Of a DNA stretch of 64,000 nt, positions 9,691-19,182 are shown one piece after another. The stretch's first letter is position 1. Each line of letters starts with the position of its first letter. The DNA is from Nostoc sp. CENA543 (lineage in GTDB: Bacteria > Cyanobacteriota > Cyanobacteriia > Cyanobacteriales > Nostocaceae), in contig NZ_CP023278.1 in assembly GCF_002896875.1 (NCBI RefSeq), positions 6,454,501 through 6,518,500 of the forward strand. Reading direction: 5' to 3'. Below the pieces are notes generated by a model that ran no database searches, had not been told where the DNA came from, and saw only the letters and a program-made list of their open reading frames with translations. The position numbers and the translations under genes were made by a program.

Positions 9691-10123
9691 CCTTTAATGG
9701 CTAGTAGTCAAGACTCTGGTTCTCACTACAAACTGATGGAGAGGTACATTGTATTGATATATCTAGGGTAAAACTGTTTTCATGGTCGTTACTTCTAGCT
9801 TGGGGATGAAACAACTCAAACCCTGCTGAGTGAGAAATGTTAATCAATACGACGATTTGTTATACTTGCGAGAAAAAATGCCAATTTGGCTTAATTTACA
9901 GCAAAGTAACTAGTATTCTGTATTTTAGTTGACTGTTTTGTTGTCACTTTACTGATGTCTTCATAAGAATTTACATTAATAACAGGTTATAAATTTGGTG
10001 AAAGTCTATGCAAAAACTATCTCCCGTCTAAATAGTCAAAATATCAAATGCACTAAAAACATAATCAACCAGGGATGATTAGTTGGTAAATCTCTATTTA
10101 CATCAATTACATGAGAGACAGCT
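9691..10123. other. Divergent intergenic region between sucrose synthase and HetP-like genes
   Basis: About 430 bp, AT-rich, without an ORF. It must contain the promoters of both divergent genes. I did not find an unambiguous NtcA site (GTA-N8-TAC) or a strong sigma-70 promoter by eye, and no repeats are present. Confidence 0.45.
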
Positions 10124-10363
10124 ATGAAATACCAAATCAATTCTTCCGAAACAAGTTTTCATCGTGCCATAACTAATGAACAATTACATCAAATTATTGA
10201 AGCTATTACTAATGGTCGATATTCCTGGGCTTGTGTTTTAATCTTGCGCTTTGTAGGTCATAATCCACTACATTTTATTCCCCAGAGGACTTACAGTCGT
10301 TTAATAAAAGAAAATCGCCAAACACCTAATATCAGCGTACAAAACAGTAGCGATATCCAATAA
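10124..10363 (+). CDS. HetP-family small protein (heterocyst commitment family)
   Basis: 79 residues. The central segment YSWACVLILRF followed by GHNPLHFIP and RTYSRL matches the conserved core of HetP and its homologues in Anabaena (YSWACVLxLRFAGYNPLHYIPYRTYxRL). HetP acts downstream of HetR and promotes irreversible commitment to heterocyst formation; shorter paralogues modulate commitment timing. This short form lacks the longer C-terminal tail of HetP and resembles those paralogues. The preceding 32 residues (ITNEQLHQIIEAITNG) also fit the family. The ATG is preceded by GAGAGACAGCT. It stands alone, divergent from sucrose synthase. I am confident of the family and unsure which paralogue it is. 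Confidence 0.8.
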   Translation: MKYQINSSETSFHRAITNEQLHQIIEAITNGRYSWACVLILRFVGHNPLHFIPQRTYSRLIKENRQTPNISVQNSSDIQ

Positions 10364-10393
10364 TATTAATTTTGAATTTGGGATGAAAAGCCT

Positions 10394-10500
10394 AGTATGT
10401 GTATTATGTGTAGGGTGTGTTAGGCGTAAGCCGTCACGCACCTAGAACTTTGCGGTAGGTGTTGTACTCTCGCTGCTAACACATCCTACGTACTAGTCCA
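10394..10500. repeat. Dispersed inverted-repeat element (GTAGGGTGTGTTAG type)
   Basis: The element has GTAGGGTGTGTTAG on its left and CTAACACATCCTAC on its right. These pair over 14 bp with one G-T pair; the internal part contains GCGTAAGCCGTCACGCACC. It is a familiar dispersed element in Nostoc-type genomes, likely a non-autonomous mobile or REP-like sequence, placed downstream of the HetP-like gene. Confidence 0.65.
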
Positions 10501-10525
10501 CCACACAAATAATGACAAGTCATAT

Positions 10526-10555
10526 ATCCCCGACTTTTTTAAAAAAGTCGGGGAT
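10526..10555. repeat. Perfect 30-bp palindrome
   Basis: Both halves are exact reverse complements with no loop: ATCCCCGACTTTTTT and AAAAAAGTCGGGGAT. As RNA it forms a hairpin whose A/T-rich top melts to a loop. It lies between the HetP-like gene and the convergent ABM-fold gene, so it may serve as a terminator or be a palindromic repeat element. Confidence 0.75.
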
Positions 10556-10662
10556 CTGAACACTCGCAACCTGTCAAAATCAATCGGGTGAAATACTACT
10601 TATTCCAGTTGGGAATAAAGTAATAAAAGTGTACTTTGTACCTCCCTGAGATCAGTAGGCAG

Positions 10663-11001
10663 TTAGTCTACTTCATCTTCTTTTTCTGCTGGCTTCATCT
10701 CGCATACTAGTTCATACACAGTGGTTTGCGGTGGGTGAGCAAATAGTGGCATCATCTGTTTTAAAATATGCTGATAAGCTTCATTTTGATTAGCGGTCAT
10801 ATCTTCCACACTTTCCCAAAAAATTACAGATATACCTTTATCTGTACCTGGTTCTTGGAGTAGATAGGCTGCTTTGAAACCATCACTGTAGGTTAATACA
10901 GCTTCTTCATATAATTTTTTTGCCGCCTCAAATTTACCTGGCTTGAATTCTCCAACCACTACCTGTGCAAACTGATGTCTGAGAAAATCTTGAAAATCCA
11001 T
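10663..11001 (-). CDS. Small ABM-like (dimeric alpha/beta barrel) protein
   Basis: 112 residues. The pattern of a short beta strand (QVVVGEFKPGKFEAAKKLYEEA), a helix, the strand pair GFKAAYLLQEPGTDKGISVIFWES, then MTANQNEAYQHILKQM and a final strand TVYELV resembles the antibiotic-biosynthesis-monooxygenase-like / stress-responsive A-B barrel fold. Such proteins include small monooxygenases and heme-degrading enzymes; no cofactor-specific residue can be assigned here. The C-terminus is acidic (KEDEVD). It is monocistronic, with a long non-coding region upstream. Fold assignment is by pattern only, the function unknown. Confidence 0.65.
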   Translation of the reverse strand: MDFQDFLRHQFAQVVVGEFKPGKFEAAKKLYEEAVLTYSDGFKAAYLLQEPGTDKGISVIFWESVEDMTANQNEAYQHILKQMMPLFAHPPQTTVYELVCEMKPAEKEDEVD

Positions 11002-12040
11002 ATAGGTTATTACTCCTAATCTGTTTCGTTTTATACTTTATAGTTCATCGGAATACTCATCAAGAGAATTAATATTAATCTATATTTTTAGAATTATCTC
11101 AATATATAGGAATCTGATTTGATAATTGAAATTAATTACATAGGAAGGGAACAGGGAACAGGGAACAGAACAAAGATGAACAGAGGTGTACTGCATTTTT
11201 TCTGGAATCAAATATGAGTCCTATACGAGTCCGATTTGATTAATGAACAAATGTATGTTAATTAGGAAATAGGAAATGAGGATTTGATGTGTATACGTAG
11301 TTTTTCCCAAAATCCCGTATTAGTTCTATAGAAAAAATGTGAATTAAATTAGTAATTTGTTGAAAATTATAACCATGATCTATTATCAATTGTTAAGCTT
11401 CAAATTTTGCTAGTTTAGGTTATTTACTTACTGACTTATCCTCCCGTGGCTAGATATTTTCTATAGTAAATTATCAATTCTGAACATTTGTATCTTTGAT
11501 TGTGTTTGGCTAGCTTGGAGATGGGTTAGTAATTGTAGAATAATTATCAGACATTCAACCATAACCCATTCGCCAATTTGGATTCACACTTATCACCAAA
11601 TGTAAAAATTAACACTTAATAATCAGAAATTTTTAATGTGACAATCTATATAAACTCTAACTGATAGAGATTCCAGGAAATATGAATATAGAGTAAAAAT
11701 ATACATGGTGCTGTGAGCGATCGCCCAATCTTCAAGAAATTATATTTTATGAATCAAAACTTAACTAGACTAATCCCAGCATGAAATAGGATAATTGCCT
11801 TAAACATCAAAACTGATCCAGTTTACAATTTAACAATAAAATGGCTGTTAAGTGTCTCTAGATAAGAACAACAAGTTCAAAATCTATATTCAATTGCTTT
11901 GGAAAAGAAAATCGGCTGACTGCTCAGAGTAATCGTGATCTGAAGGTGCTATGCAGCAAGTAACTTGATTATTACTCAAGTTACTGACCGAGAGTTCCTA
12001 TTTATGACATTAACTAACTCATTCGGCAGTCCATAAAATC
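11002..12040. other. Long AT-rich intergenic region
   Basis: Just over 1 kb without a credible ORF on either strand. Contents seen: a GGGAACA heptamer run at about 11149-11169, one HIP1-like site near 11717-11724, and otherwise AT-rich sequence. It separates two divergent genes and would carry both promoters. I found no structured RNA or tRNA by eye. Confidence 0.5.
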
Positions 12041-15000
12041 ATGACAACTGACGAATTAACTATGCAATTCGACGAACAGCTCATTGATTTAACTCATCTA
12101 TATCATGCTCTTAATCGTTATCCCTTAACGATTAAACCTCATGACAGCCTAGTTGATGCTATCGGCATGATGTATCAAACAAGAGCTAAAGAATTGTCCT
12201 TGAATAATTTACACCCAGTATGTAAATCTCGCAATAGTGATTTAGTAAAAAATAGTTGTATTTTAGTTGTAGAGGCGCAAAAAGTCTTAGGAATCTTGAC
12301 AGAACAAGATATAGTCAAGCTAACGGCATCAAGAATAAATTTTTCTCACGTTGCAGTACATCAAGTTATGACACAGCCAGTCATCACGATGAAACTGTCA
12401 GACTTGCAAGGTGTCATGAAAGTCTTTTCACTGATGCACAACCATCAAATTCGTCATTTGCCGATTGTAGACGAAGAGGAACGCTTAATAGGAATTATTA
12501 CGGCTACCAGTTTACTAGAAGTTTTACACCAGTTACCTTTGGTGGGTATTGTTGAAGCTTTACACCAGTCATCAAAAGCCTTCAATTATCCAATTGCCAA
12601 GCACAAAAATTTATCAACAGAAACAACGGAATTTTATAATTCTCAGGAATTATGCCAAAAAGACTTTACTGATTGTCGCATTGTGCAGCAAACAATCAGA
12701 CAGAGTGAAACAATCTATCGTCAAATTATTGAAGGACAGTCGGATGTAATTTTGCGAGTTGATTTGTCAGCGAGGATTAAATTTGCTAACCACGCGGCTT
12801 GTGAAATTTTTGGGAAACAATTGACAGATTTTGTTGATTTATCAATATTTGATTTATTTCCTCCCCATGAATTATCTCAAGCCAGACAAAACTTTATTAA
12901 CTTACAATCTCCACCTTACGACATAAGTATCCAAGAGCAAGCTGTAGTGACAGTTAAGGGTATGCGTTGGTTTGAGTGGAAGATTACAGGAATTCAAAAT
13001 GAAATCGGTGAAGTAACTCAATTTCAAGGAGTTGGAAGGGATATCACAGAACGCAAGCTGATGGAAGAAGCATTACGCGCTAGTGAAGAGAAATTTCGCT
13101 ACTTTGCCGAAAATAGCCATACATTATTTTGGATAGCTGATATAGGATCAGGAAACAATCTCTACGTAAATCCAGCGTACGAAAAAATTTGGGGACGATC
13201 TTGTGAGAGTTTACGTCAAAACCCGGCATCTTGGTTAGAATCACTACATCCAGAAGATCGCGATCGCGTCCTTGATAAAATAGAAAAGCAAAAACGCGGT
13301 GAACCCACTAATGAAGAGTATCGTATTTTGCGACCCGACGGCACAGTGCGTTGGATTTGGGATCGGGGTTTTTCGATTTGCGATGCTCAAGGCACAATAT
13401 ACACCTATGGAGGTGTAGCCGAAGATATTACAGAACGCAAGCAAACAGAAGATTCTTTACGCCAGAGCGAAGAAAGATTGAGCCTAGCTCTCAAATCTGC
13501 GGGGATGGGAATATTTGACTGGAATCTTTTAACAAACGCTACCTTGTGGTCAGCTAATATGGGTTTGCTTTATGGTTTACCCCAAGGTACTATCTGTCCT
13601 CACCCAGAAGAATTTTTAAACCTACTTCATCCCGACGACCGCATCCCGTTTAGAAAAGCAGTTTATGATAGTATTGAACATCAGCAAGAATTTATTAGCG
13701 AATATCGCGTAATTTGGCCTGACGGTAGCATCCACTGGTTAAGTAGCAGAGGTCACACCTACTGTAACGAAATAGGTAAGCCGATCAGAATGATTGGTAC
13801 AACCAGAGACATCAGTGAACGCAAACAAGCAGAACAAAAAATCCACGAACAAGCAGCTTTACTTGATATTGCTACCGATGCAATTTTTGTTCAAGATTTA
13901 ACTAGTCACATCCTATATTGGAATCAAGGTGCAGAACGTCTGTATGGTTGGTCTGCATCAGAAGTTTTAGGCAAATCAAATCAAGATTTACTCTATCCAG
14001 AGCATTCATTGCCACTCTACCAAACAGCTTTAAAAACCGTCATTGCTAAGGGGAAATGGCAAGGAGAATTCCCACAAATCACTAAATCTCATCAAGAAAT
14101 TATTGTACAAAGCCGATGGACATTGGTACAAGATGCAAGTGGCAATCCTAAATCAATTTTGATTGTTAACACCGATATCACCGAGAAAAAACAACTAGAA
14201 GAGCAATTTTTTCGGACTCAACGCTTAGAAAGTTTAGGAACTTTAGCCGGTGGAATTGCCCACGACTTAAACAATATTTTGACACCAATTTTAGCTGCTG
14301 CCCAACTTTTAAAAAATAAAACACAGCCAAAATCGGAGTTAAAACTCCCTGCGCTGACGACAACATCGCAACACCTCCTAGAAATTATTGAAAACAACGC
14401 CAAACGGGGAGCAGCCTTAGTCAAGCAAGTATTATTCTTTGCACGGGGGTGTAAAGGAGAACGTACCATAGTCCAAATCAAACACCTAATTACCGATATT
14501 GTTCTCATCGGTAAACAAACATTTCCCAAATCAATTGAATGGATGACAAAATTACCAGAGAATCTCTACTCTGTCTCTGGAGATCCTACCCAATTGCATC
14601 AAGTCCTGATGAATTTAGTAGTCAATGCCCGTGATGCAATGCTAGAGGGAGGGAAAATTACTATCTCTGCGGAAAATGTCTTCCTGGATCAAGCTTACGC
14701 CCAGATGAACATCAATGCTCAAGTCGGGCATTACATTGTGATTAAAATTCAAGATACAGGTGTAGGAATGCCACCTAAAATCTTAGATCGGATTTTCGAG
14801 CCATTTTTTACAACTAAAGAAATAGGCACAGGTACAGGCTTAGGACTTTCCACCGTACTCGGTATCACTAAAAGTCATAGTGGTTTTTTGACTGTTACCA
14901 GCAAAGTAGGTAAAGGTAGTCAATTTAACTTATTCCTCCCCGCCGTGCCAAGCATACCAGATACCACTGCCGAAGATCATGTAACGCCTCAAGGTAATGG

Positions 15001-15364
15001 AGAGTTAATTTTAGTTGTTGATGATGAAGTTCAAATTTGCGAAATCATCAGCATGATATTAGAACAGCACAACTATCAAGTTTTAACTGCTCATAATGGT
15101 ATCGAAGCGATCGCCCTCTATGCCCAAAACAAACATAAAATTAGTGCGATCGTCATGGATATGATGATGCCAGAACTAGATGGAGTCGCCACCATTCGGA
15201 CTGTCCAGAAAATGAACCCGAATGTGCAAATTATCGCTTGCAGTGGACAGAATTCCCCAGAAGCCATAGCAGATATTCCTGGTGTGACTGTGCGTCAAAT
15301 TCTACCCAAACCCTTCACAGCCGCAGAATTGTTAAATAGTTTGCATGATGCAATGGGGGATTAG
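12041..15364 (+). CDS. Hybrid sensor histidine kinase (CBS pair, four PAS, HisKA, HATPase, receiver)
   Basis: 1107 residues. Domains in order: CBS pair (about 30-165; QVMTQPVITMKLSDL, HLPIVDEEERLIGIITATSLL); PAS1 (about 225-340), PAS2 (345-465), PAS3 (470-600) and PAS4 (605-725), each ending in a PAC-type D(I)(T/S)E(R/K)K signature; HisKA with phosphoacceptor His741 in GGIAHDLNN; HATPase with N-box NLVVNARDA, DTGVGM and GTGLGLS; receiver domain (about 985-1105) with phosphoacceptor Asp1040 in VMDMMMPELDG and a Lys in LPKPF. No transmembrane segment is seen, so it is probably a cytosolic sensor; CBS domains usually bind adenine nucleotides and PAS domains small ligands or redox cofactors. An N-terminal CBS pair on such a kinase is fairly unusual. 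No cognate response regulator or output gene is adjacent. Confidence 0.93.
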   Translation: MTTDELTMQFDEQLIDLTHLYHALNRYPLTIKPHDSLVDAIGMMYQTRAKELSLNNLHPVCKSRNSDLVKNSCILVVEAQKVLGILTEQDIVKLTASRINFSHVAVHQVMTQPVITMKLSDLQGVMKVFSLMHNHQIRHLPIVDEEERLIGIITATSLLEVLHQLPLVGIVEALHQSSKAFNYPIAKHKNLSTETTEFYNSQELCQKDFTDCRIVQQTIRQSETIYRQIIEGQSDVILRVDLSARIKFANHAACEIFGKQLTDFVDLSIFDLFPPHELSQARQNFINLQSPPYDISIQEQAVVTVKGMRWFEWKITGIQNEIGEVTQFQGVGRDITERKLMEEALRASEEKFRYFAENSHTLFWIADIGSGNNLYVNPAYEKIWGRSCESLRQNPASWLESLHPEDRDRVLDKIEKQKRGEPTNEEYRILRPDGTVRWIWDRGFSICDAQGTIYTYGGVAEDITERKQTEDSLRQSEERLSLALKSAGMGIFDWNLLTNATLWSANMGLLYGLPQGTICPHPEEFLNLLHPDDRIPFRKAVYDSIEHQQEFISEYRVIWPDGSIHWLSSRGHTYCNEIGKPIRMIGTTRDISERKQAEQKIHEQAALLDIATDAIFVQDLTSHILYWNQGAERLYGWSASEVLGKSNQDLLYPEHSLPLYQTALKTVIAKGKWQGEFPQITKSHQEIIVQSRWTLVQDASGNPKSILIVNTDITEKKQLEEQFFRTQRLESLGTLAGGIAHDLNNILTPILAAAQLLKNKTQPKSELKLPALTTTSQHLLEIIENNAKRGAALVKQVLFFARGCKGERTIVQIKHLITDIVLIGKQTFPKSIEWMTKLPENLYSVSGDPTQLHQVLMNLVVNARDAMLEGGKITISAENVFLDQAYAQMNINAQVGHYIVIKIQDTGVGMPPKILDRIFEPFFTTKEIGTGTGLGLSTVLGITKSHSGFLTVTSKVGKGSQFNLFLPAVPSIPDTTAEDHVTPQGNGELILVVDDEVQICEIISMILEQHNYQVLTAHNGIEAIALYAQNKHKISAIVMDMMMPELDGVATIRTVQKMNPNVQIIACSGQNSPEAIADIPGVTVRQILPKPFTAAELLNSLHDAMGD

Positions 15365-15374
15365 GGAAAGCAGG

Positions 15375-15436
15375 GGGGCAGGGAGCAGGGGGCAAGGGGG
15401 AGAAGAATTTCTCTATTTCTCCCTGCTCCCTGCCCC
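15375..15436. terminator. G-rich repeat hairpin between convergent genes
   Basis: A perfect 16-bp inverted repeat (GGGGCAGGGAGCAGGG at 15375-15390, its complement at 15421-15436) with a 30-base spacer containing AGAATTTCTCT. It belongs to the composite G-rich repeat family. It lies between the 3' ends of the kinase (+) and the next gene (-) and could stop transcription from both sides, though a clean U-tract is absent. Confidence 0.5.
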
Positions 15437-15459
15437 AATTCCTCTTGTATGCCCAATAA

Positions 15460-16095
15460 TTAATGATTTTCGACTAATTTGCCTTCCTGGTATGCTTTTC
15501 TGAGAGCGATCGCTTCTGCTACGATTTGTTGGGCTGTGAGTCCTTCTTCTTCCATCATGGCTTGTAAGGTGGTGCCGGTTTGTTCTGATTCTTCGTGAAT
15601 GGGGGGGATTTGGCAATATCTGCCACCGTTCTTTAACCGCCGCCAAATACTGAGTTTTTCGGCTTTTTTGGATCTTGGTGTACGCTGTTTTTTAATGAGC
15701 GATCGCACTGTCTCTTGGTTAATTACACTGACATCTAATAATCTATCTAGCACTGACTGATACTTATTACTTCTTTCTGCCAGTTGATAAATAGTTCTTG
15801 GCTCAACTTGGGCAAAATCCTGCGGTTCAAACTTACCAAACGTCGCCGCAATCTTGAGATACTTCTTCTCTTCCCCTTGCCAACCCTGGTCTAATAGTAA
15901 CTTTCTATACTCTTGTAACGATAAATAACGTTTCTGTTCCGCTAACCAAAAAGCATGACGCAAAATTGCCTTCGTGACATCAGCAAGCGTTTGCAAAGAT
16001 AAATTCTCAGTTGTATCAGCCTGTTCTGACTTGTATGGCTCAAACTTATGTGACTTAACTGGGGTTGCAGTTCCACCTTGTCTTGATGTCATCAT
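15460..16095 (-). CDS. Cyanobacterial protein of unknown function
   Basis: 211 residues, soluble, rich in Lys/Arg/Gln/Glu and predicted mostly helical. Features: a disordered basic N-terminus (MTSRQGGTATPVKSHK), a helical core (about 45-145, with ILRHAFWLAEQKRYLSLQEYRK), a basic linker RTPRSKKAEK near residue 140, and an amphipathic C-terminal helix GLTAQQIVAEAIALRKAYQEG. It is convergent with the histidine kinase. No known domain recognised; the basic patches allow nucleic-acid binding, but this is a guess. A second Met (residue 2) is an equally possible start. Confidence 0.6.
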   Translation of the reverse strand: MMTSRQGGTATPVKSHKFEPYKSEQADTTENLSLQTLADVTKAILRHAFWLAEQKRYLSLQEYRKLLLDQGWQGEEKKYLKIAATFGKFEPQDFAQVEPRTIYQLAERSNKYQSVLDRLLDVSVINQETVRSLIKKQRTPRSKKAEKLSIWRRLKNGGRYCQIPPIHEESEQTGTTLQAMMEEEGLTAQQIVAEAIALRKAYQEGKLVENH

Positions 16096-16441
16096 AGTTA
16101 TGATCTCACGGTAGGGTTTTTCTTATAGGCAATAGAAATCCTGCTGGTAAGTGTCATCCTCTACCAACTAGGTGTCAAAGCCAAGGATTAAAATCTCTTT
16201 GGTACAATTGTACTATAAATTTTCCGAAAAACCCAAATTGGATCTAAGATTTTCTGATGATTAAAAATTCAGTAGGAATTCTATATAAAGAAAACCACTT
16301 TATGAAATTTTTATACTAACTTCGTAATTTCCCTGTTTACACAAAGATTTCATCAAAATATTTAGATCCATCTCCGAAAAATTACGAATTCATTTTATTA
16401 GTTGGGTATATAGCTATAGACCTTAGAAGCTACCCAACGCC
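16096..16441. other. Divergent intergenic region, nothing further recognised
   Basis: About 345 bp, AT-rich, between two divergent genes. It contains no repeat array, ORF or obvious RNA. It should hold both promoters. Confidence 0.4.
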
Positions 16442-17020
16442 ATGAAGCGATCGCATATTGTTAAATTGACGATGATAGTTTTCTTTTCTCTCGGCAGTGT
16501 CGGTGTTGTCGGTGGTAGTTTCTTTCTCAGAAGGGCGTTTAGCAGCAGTAGCCAAAGTCAAGTCATTACTGACATATCGCGTTATCAAGAAATTCGCCAG
16601 CAACTTTGGCAAAATCAAGAGGCAATTAAGCATTTCCCCGCAGAAATACCGAAAGACACCGAGAATTTACGTATAGCCTATTCTCCTGGTGTGTCTCAAG
16701 CTAGCATCTTTTTTCAAGCCAGACTCAAACAATCACCAGCAGAAATTCAAAAATTACAGAAACATTACAGAAAACTAGCGAAACATCAATATCGCGGTGG
16801 TAATAGTAACGACCATACAACTTTTCCCAATGGTGTACCCACGACTTTTTTCTACACCAGTGACGCTGGCGGCGATTCATTTCCCCCTAGCTATGAAATA
16901 CTAGTCTTAAATGCCCAAGATAAAGGTACACCTGGATTTAAGTGGAATCACGGTAATAGTTACGGTGTAGCTATTGATAACACATCTTCAGAAATTGTTT
17001 ATTGGTCAGAAGCATGGTAG
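16442..17020 (+). CDS. Membrane-anchored or exported protein of unknown function
   Basis: 192 residues with an N-terminal hydrophobic helix (about 8-30: VKLTMIVFFSLGSVGVVGGSFFL) followed by RRAF, more like a signal anchor than a cleaved signal. The remainder is soluble: a helical part (about 45-115) and a C-terminal part containing TTFFYTSDAGGDSFPPSYEILVL and WNHGNSYGVAIDNTSSEIVYWSEAW, which reads like a small beta domain. No family recognised. It is convergent with the TpsB gene to the right, with a pair of opposed G-rich repeats (about 17033-17061 and 17158-17183) between them. Confidence 0.6.
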   Translation: MKRSHIVKLTMIVFFSLGSVGVVGGSFFLRRAFSSSSQSQVITDISRYQEIRQQLWQNQEAIKHFPAEIPKDTENLRIAYSPGVSQASIFFQARLKQSPAEIQKLQKHYRKLAKHQYRGGNSNDHTTFPNGVPTTFFYTSDAGGDSFPPSYEILVLNAQDKGTPGFKWNHGNSYGVAIDNTSSEIVYWSEAW

Positions 17021-17032
17021 CTAACGAAGAGG

Positions 17033-17185
17033 ACAAGGGGCAGGGGGCAGGGAGCAGGGGGAAAAAGAACGATGTCTGATCTCGGAAATTGGATAATTTA
17101 TTTTCTGGAAGTCCCTAAGAATCTGGGCGTTAATCCAAAATCCAAAATTGGTATTATTTCCCCCTTGCTCCCTGCTCCCCTGCCT
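17033..17185. repeat. Opposed G-rich/C-rich heptamer tracts
   Basis: The tract GGGGCAGGGGGCAGGGAGCA at about 17037-17060 faces its complement-type tract (CCCCCTTGCTCCCTGCTCCC at about 17160-17180) about 100 bp away. Together they can form a long-range hairpin between convergent genes. Confidence 0.65.
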
Positions 17186-17200
17186 CTTCTGATCATAGCT

Positions 17201-18931
17201 CTACAAGCCATAGCCAATACTAAAGTAAAAGCCGTTATCTTGGGCGTTTGTACCTCGGTCATCTAAATCAATTAGGGGTAGGGCGTAATCTAATCTGATA
17301 TTAAGTTTCTGTGTGGGTTGGTATAAAACACCCATCCCTAAACCAGCTAAAAACTTTTGGCTTTGTAAGCTGTTGGGGTTGGTGTCCACGTTCCAGACGT
17401 AGGCTAAATCAAAGAATGGGGCGATTTGGAGGGTGGAATTACCGGACGCATCGCGCATTGTGGTGATGCGGTTTTCTAGGGTAAATCTTAGGCCATTGTC
17501 GGCTGCACGGACGTTTTGCCGATAACCACGCACTGACTGACCACCACCGACCACAAATTGCTGAGAAGGTAATAAGGCGTTGGGTGTTAATTGTACCTCT
17601 GCTTGGGCAATTAATAGGTTATCTTGATTGAGGCGTTGGACTCGTTGGAATTGTGCCAACCAACTAAAAAAGCGTCCATCGGGTTTGGCATCATCGTTAA
17701 TAGTGGCATTAAATGCACCAATACCTAAACTCAATAGCGATCGCACTGCCCAAGCACCACTAACATCTCTGCTAACATAATCTTGACCAAATTTAATCAC
17801 ACGGGTGCGGCTGTTACCTTCATCATCGGGGCCAAATCCAAAGGGTGTCGGCCCTGCAAAAGTAAAGGTTTGCCCATCTTGGATGGTGAAACCTAATGAT
17901 AAGGCAAATTCCTCACGGGGCGATCGCAATAATGGTTGTCTGTAGCTAATTTCGTATAGTTGCGATTCGCCACTAATCTCAAAGCTTTTAAAGGGTTGTT
18001 GAATAACTTCGTTGTTATTAATAGAAGTTCTGAGTTGTAAAGTACCATTCATAGCATTTAACGGTACTTGATAACTGAAGTCATAAATATTTGCCCCGCC
18101 TTGGGTGGTGCGGTAGTAGGCGGCGGAAATTTCATCACCTATACCTGTAAGGTTGCGATAGGTGGCACTCACACCCAACCTTTCCGAACCAATGCTAGGC
18201 GGGGAATAATTATCCAGGCTTAAGGTCGCCTCGAAGGGGTTCGCCTCGATGACGCGTACAATTAAAATACTTTGACCTAAACCAGTTCCTGGACGTAAAC
18301 TAGCTTCGACGTTGGTAAATAGGGGATCATTACGGAGTAATCTTAATTGGTCTTCTAAACTAGCGGAAGATAGGGGTTTATTTGCACCTAATTTAATACG
18401 TGATCGCACATAATGAGGATTTACACGTTTTGTACCTTCAATAATAATTTTTTCTAGGCTACCTTCAATTACTTGAATTTCTACCACACCATTAATGATT
18501 TTTTGGTTTCCTAAAACTGCCCTAGATGTGATGTATCCTCGATTTAAATAAAGTTGTGTAATCCTATCAGCAACGCTAGTTAATTCCTCTAAAGTAACGG
18601 TACGCCCCTCTACAGATTTAGTCACAGAATTGAGTGTTGCGGCATCAAAAATACTGCTACCTGTAACTTGAATTTTTTCTACTTGAATACTGCCAGATGT
18701 TGGTGCGGGCGTGGTTTCTGGTGTGGGGTTTGTTTGTAAAGGTGGCGATTCTGGAGTTAGAGGTGTTGGTGTTGGTTGGGGTTGGGGAAAACGTTCTTGG
18801 TTACGGCTACCTTCTGGATTTGGGGCTTGTGCAGAGGCGGGATAATTACCCAAGAAAAAAGCGAAGGTCAAAACAAGAGTTGCTGGAATGTTGTTAGAAA
18901 TTAAATAAAGGTAATTCTTAATTGGTAGCAT
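17201..18931 (-). CDS. ShlB/FhaC/HecB-type outer-membrane transporter (TpsB)
   Basis: 576 residues from the ATG at 18931; a TTG ten codons upstream is possible, but a signal peptide begins best at MLPIKNYLYLI. Signal peptide about 1-34, then a Pro/Thr/Gln-rich linker (about 35-85: TPTPLTPESPP, TPAPTSG). A POTRA_2 domain (about 88-165: IQVEKIQVTGSSIF, GYITSRAVLG, GVVEIQVIEG) and a second POTRA follow, then a 16-strand-type beta-barrel with the conserved VVGGGQSVRGY loop. Two-partner secretion transporters export a cognate TpsA exoprotein across the outer membrane. No TpsA gene with a haemagglutination-activity domain is in the window; the upstream neighbour is a CHAT-TPR protein, a combination that recurs in cyanobacteria. 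Confidence 0.88.
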   Translation of the reverse strand: MLPIKNYLYLISNNIPATLVLTFAFFLGNYPASAQAPNPEGSRNQERFPQPQPTPTPLTPESPPLQTNPTPETTPAPTSGSIQVEKIQVTGSSIFDAATLNSVTKSVEGRTVTLEELTSVADRITQLYLNRGYITSRAVLGNQKIINGVVEIQVIEGSLEKIIIEGTKRVNPHYVRSRIKLGANKPLSSASLEDQLRLLRNDPLFTNVEASLRPGTGLGQSILIVRVIEANPFEATLSLDNYSPPSIGSERLGVSATYRNLTGIGDEISAAYYRTTQGGANIYDFSYQVPLNAMNGTLQLRTSINNNEVIQQPFKSFEISGESQLYEISYRQPLLRSPREEFALSLGFTIQDGQTFTFAGPTPFGFGPDDEGNSRTRVIKFGQDYVSRDVSGAWAVRSLLSLGIGAFNATINDDAKPDGRFFSWLAQFQRVQRLNQDNLLIAQAEVQLTPNALLPSQQFVVGGGQSVRGYRQNVRAADNGLRFTLENRITTMRDASGNSTLQIAPFFDLAYVWNVDTNPNSLQSQKFLAGLGMGVLYQPTQKLNIRLDYALPLIDLDDRGTNAQDNGFYFSIGYGL

Positions 18932-18961
18932 TTGCACTGGGAATTTTAAAATAAGATGCAA

Positions 18962-19182
18962 AGCTATTATTTCCTTCTTTTACCTTTTTACTTTTACCTT
19001 TTTACTTTTTTTAACGGATTCGGTGGAAGTCACTACCCTCTCTGCGAGACGCTACGCGAGCAGCGTAGCGGCACGAAGTGCGGAATCGTCAATTTTTTAA
19101 TTTGGCAACCTATCGATCCAATCTTCCACAAGTTGCGTAACTCCTGGTAGATATACGAATATGTAAATCTTTTCTGTCCATA
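18962..19182. repeat. Spacer with GC-rich inverted repeat
   Basis: Directly upstream of tpsB lie a TTTTACTTTTTACC-like pyrimidine tract (about 18970-19010) and a GC-rich repeat about 19037-19081 (CGAGACGCTACGCGAGCAGC and GTAGCGGCACGAAGTGCGG) of the type scattered in Nostoc genomes. No ORF. Confidence 0.5.

Noticed and set aside
17072-17266. 64-codon plus-strand open frame
   Set aside because: Half of it is repeat sequence and the rest overlaps the 3' end of tpsB in antisense.
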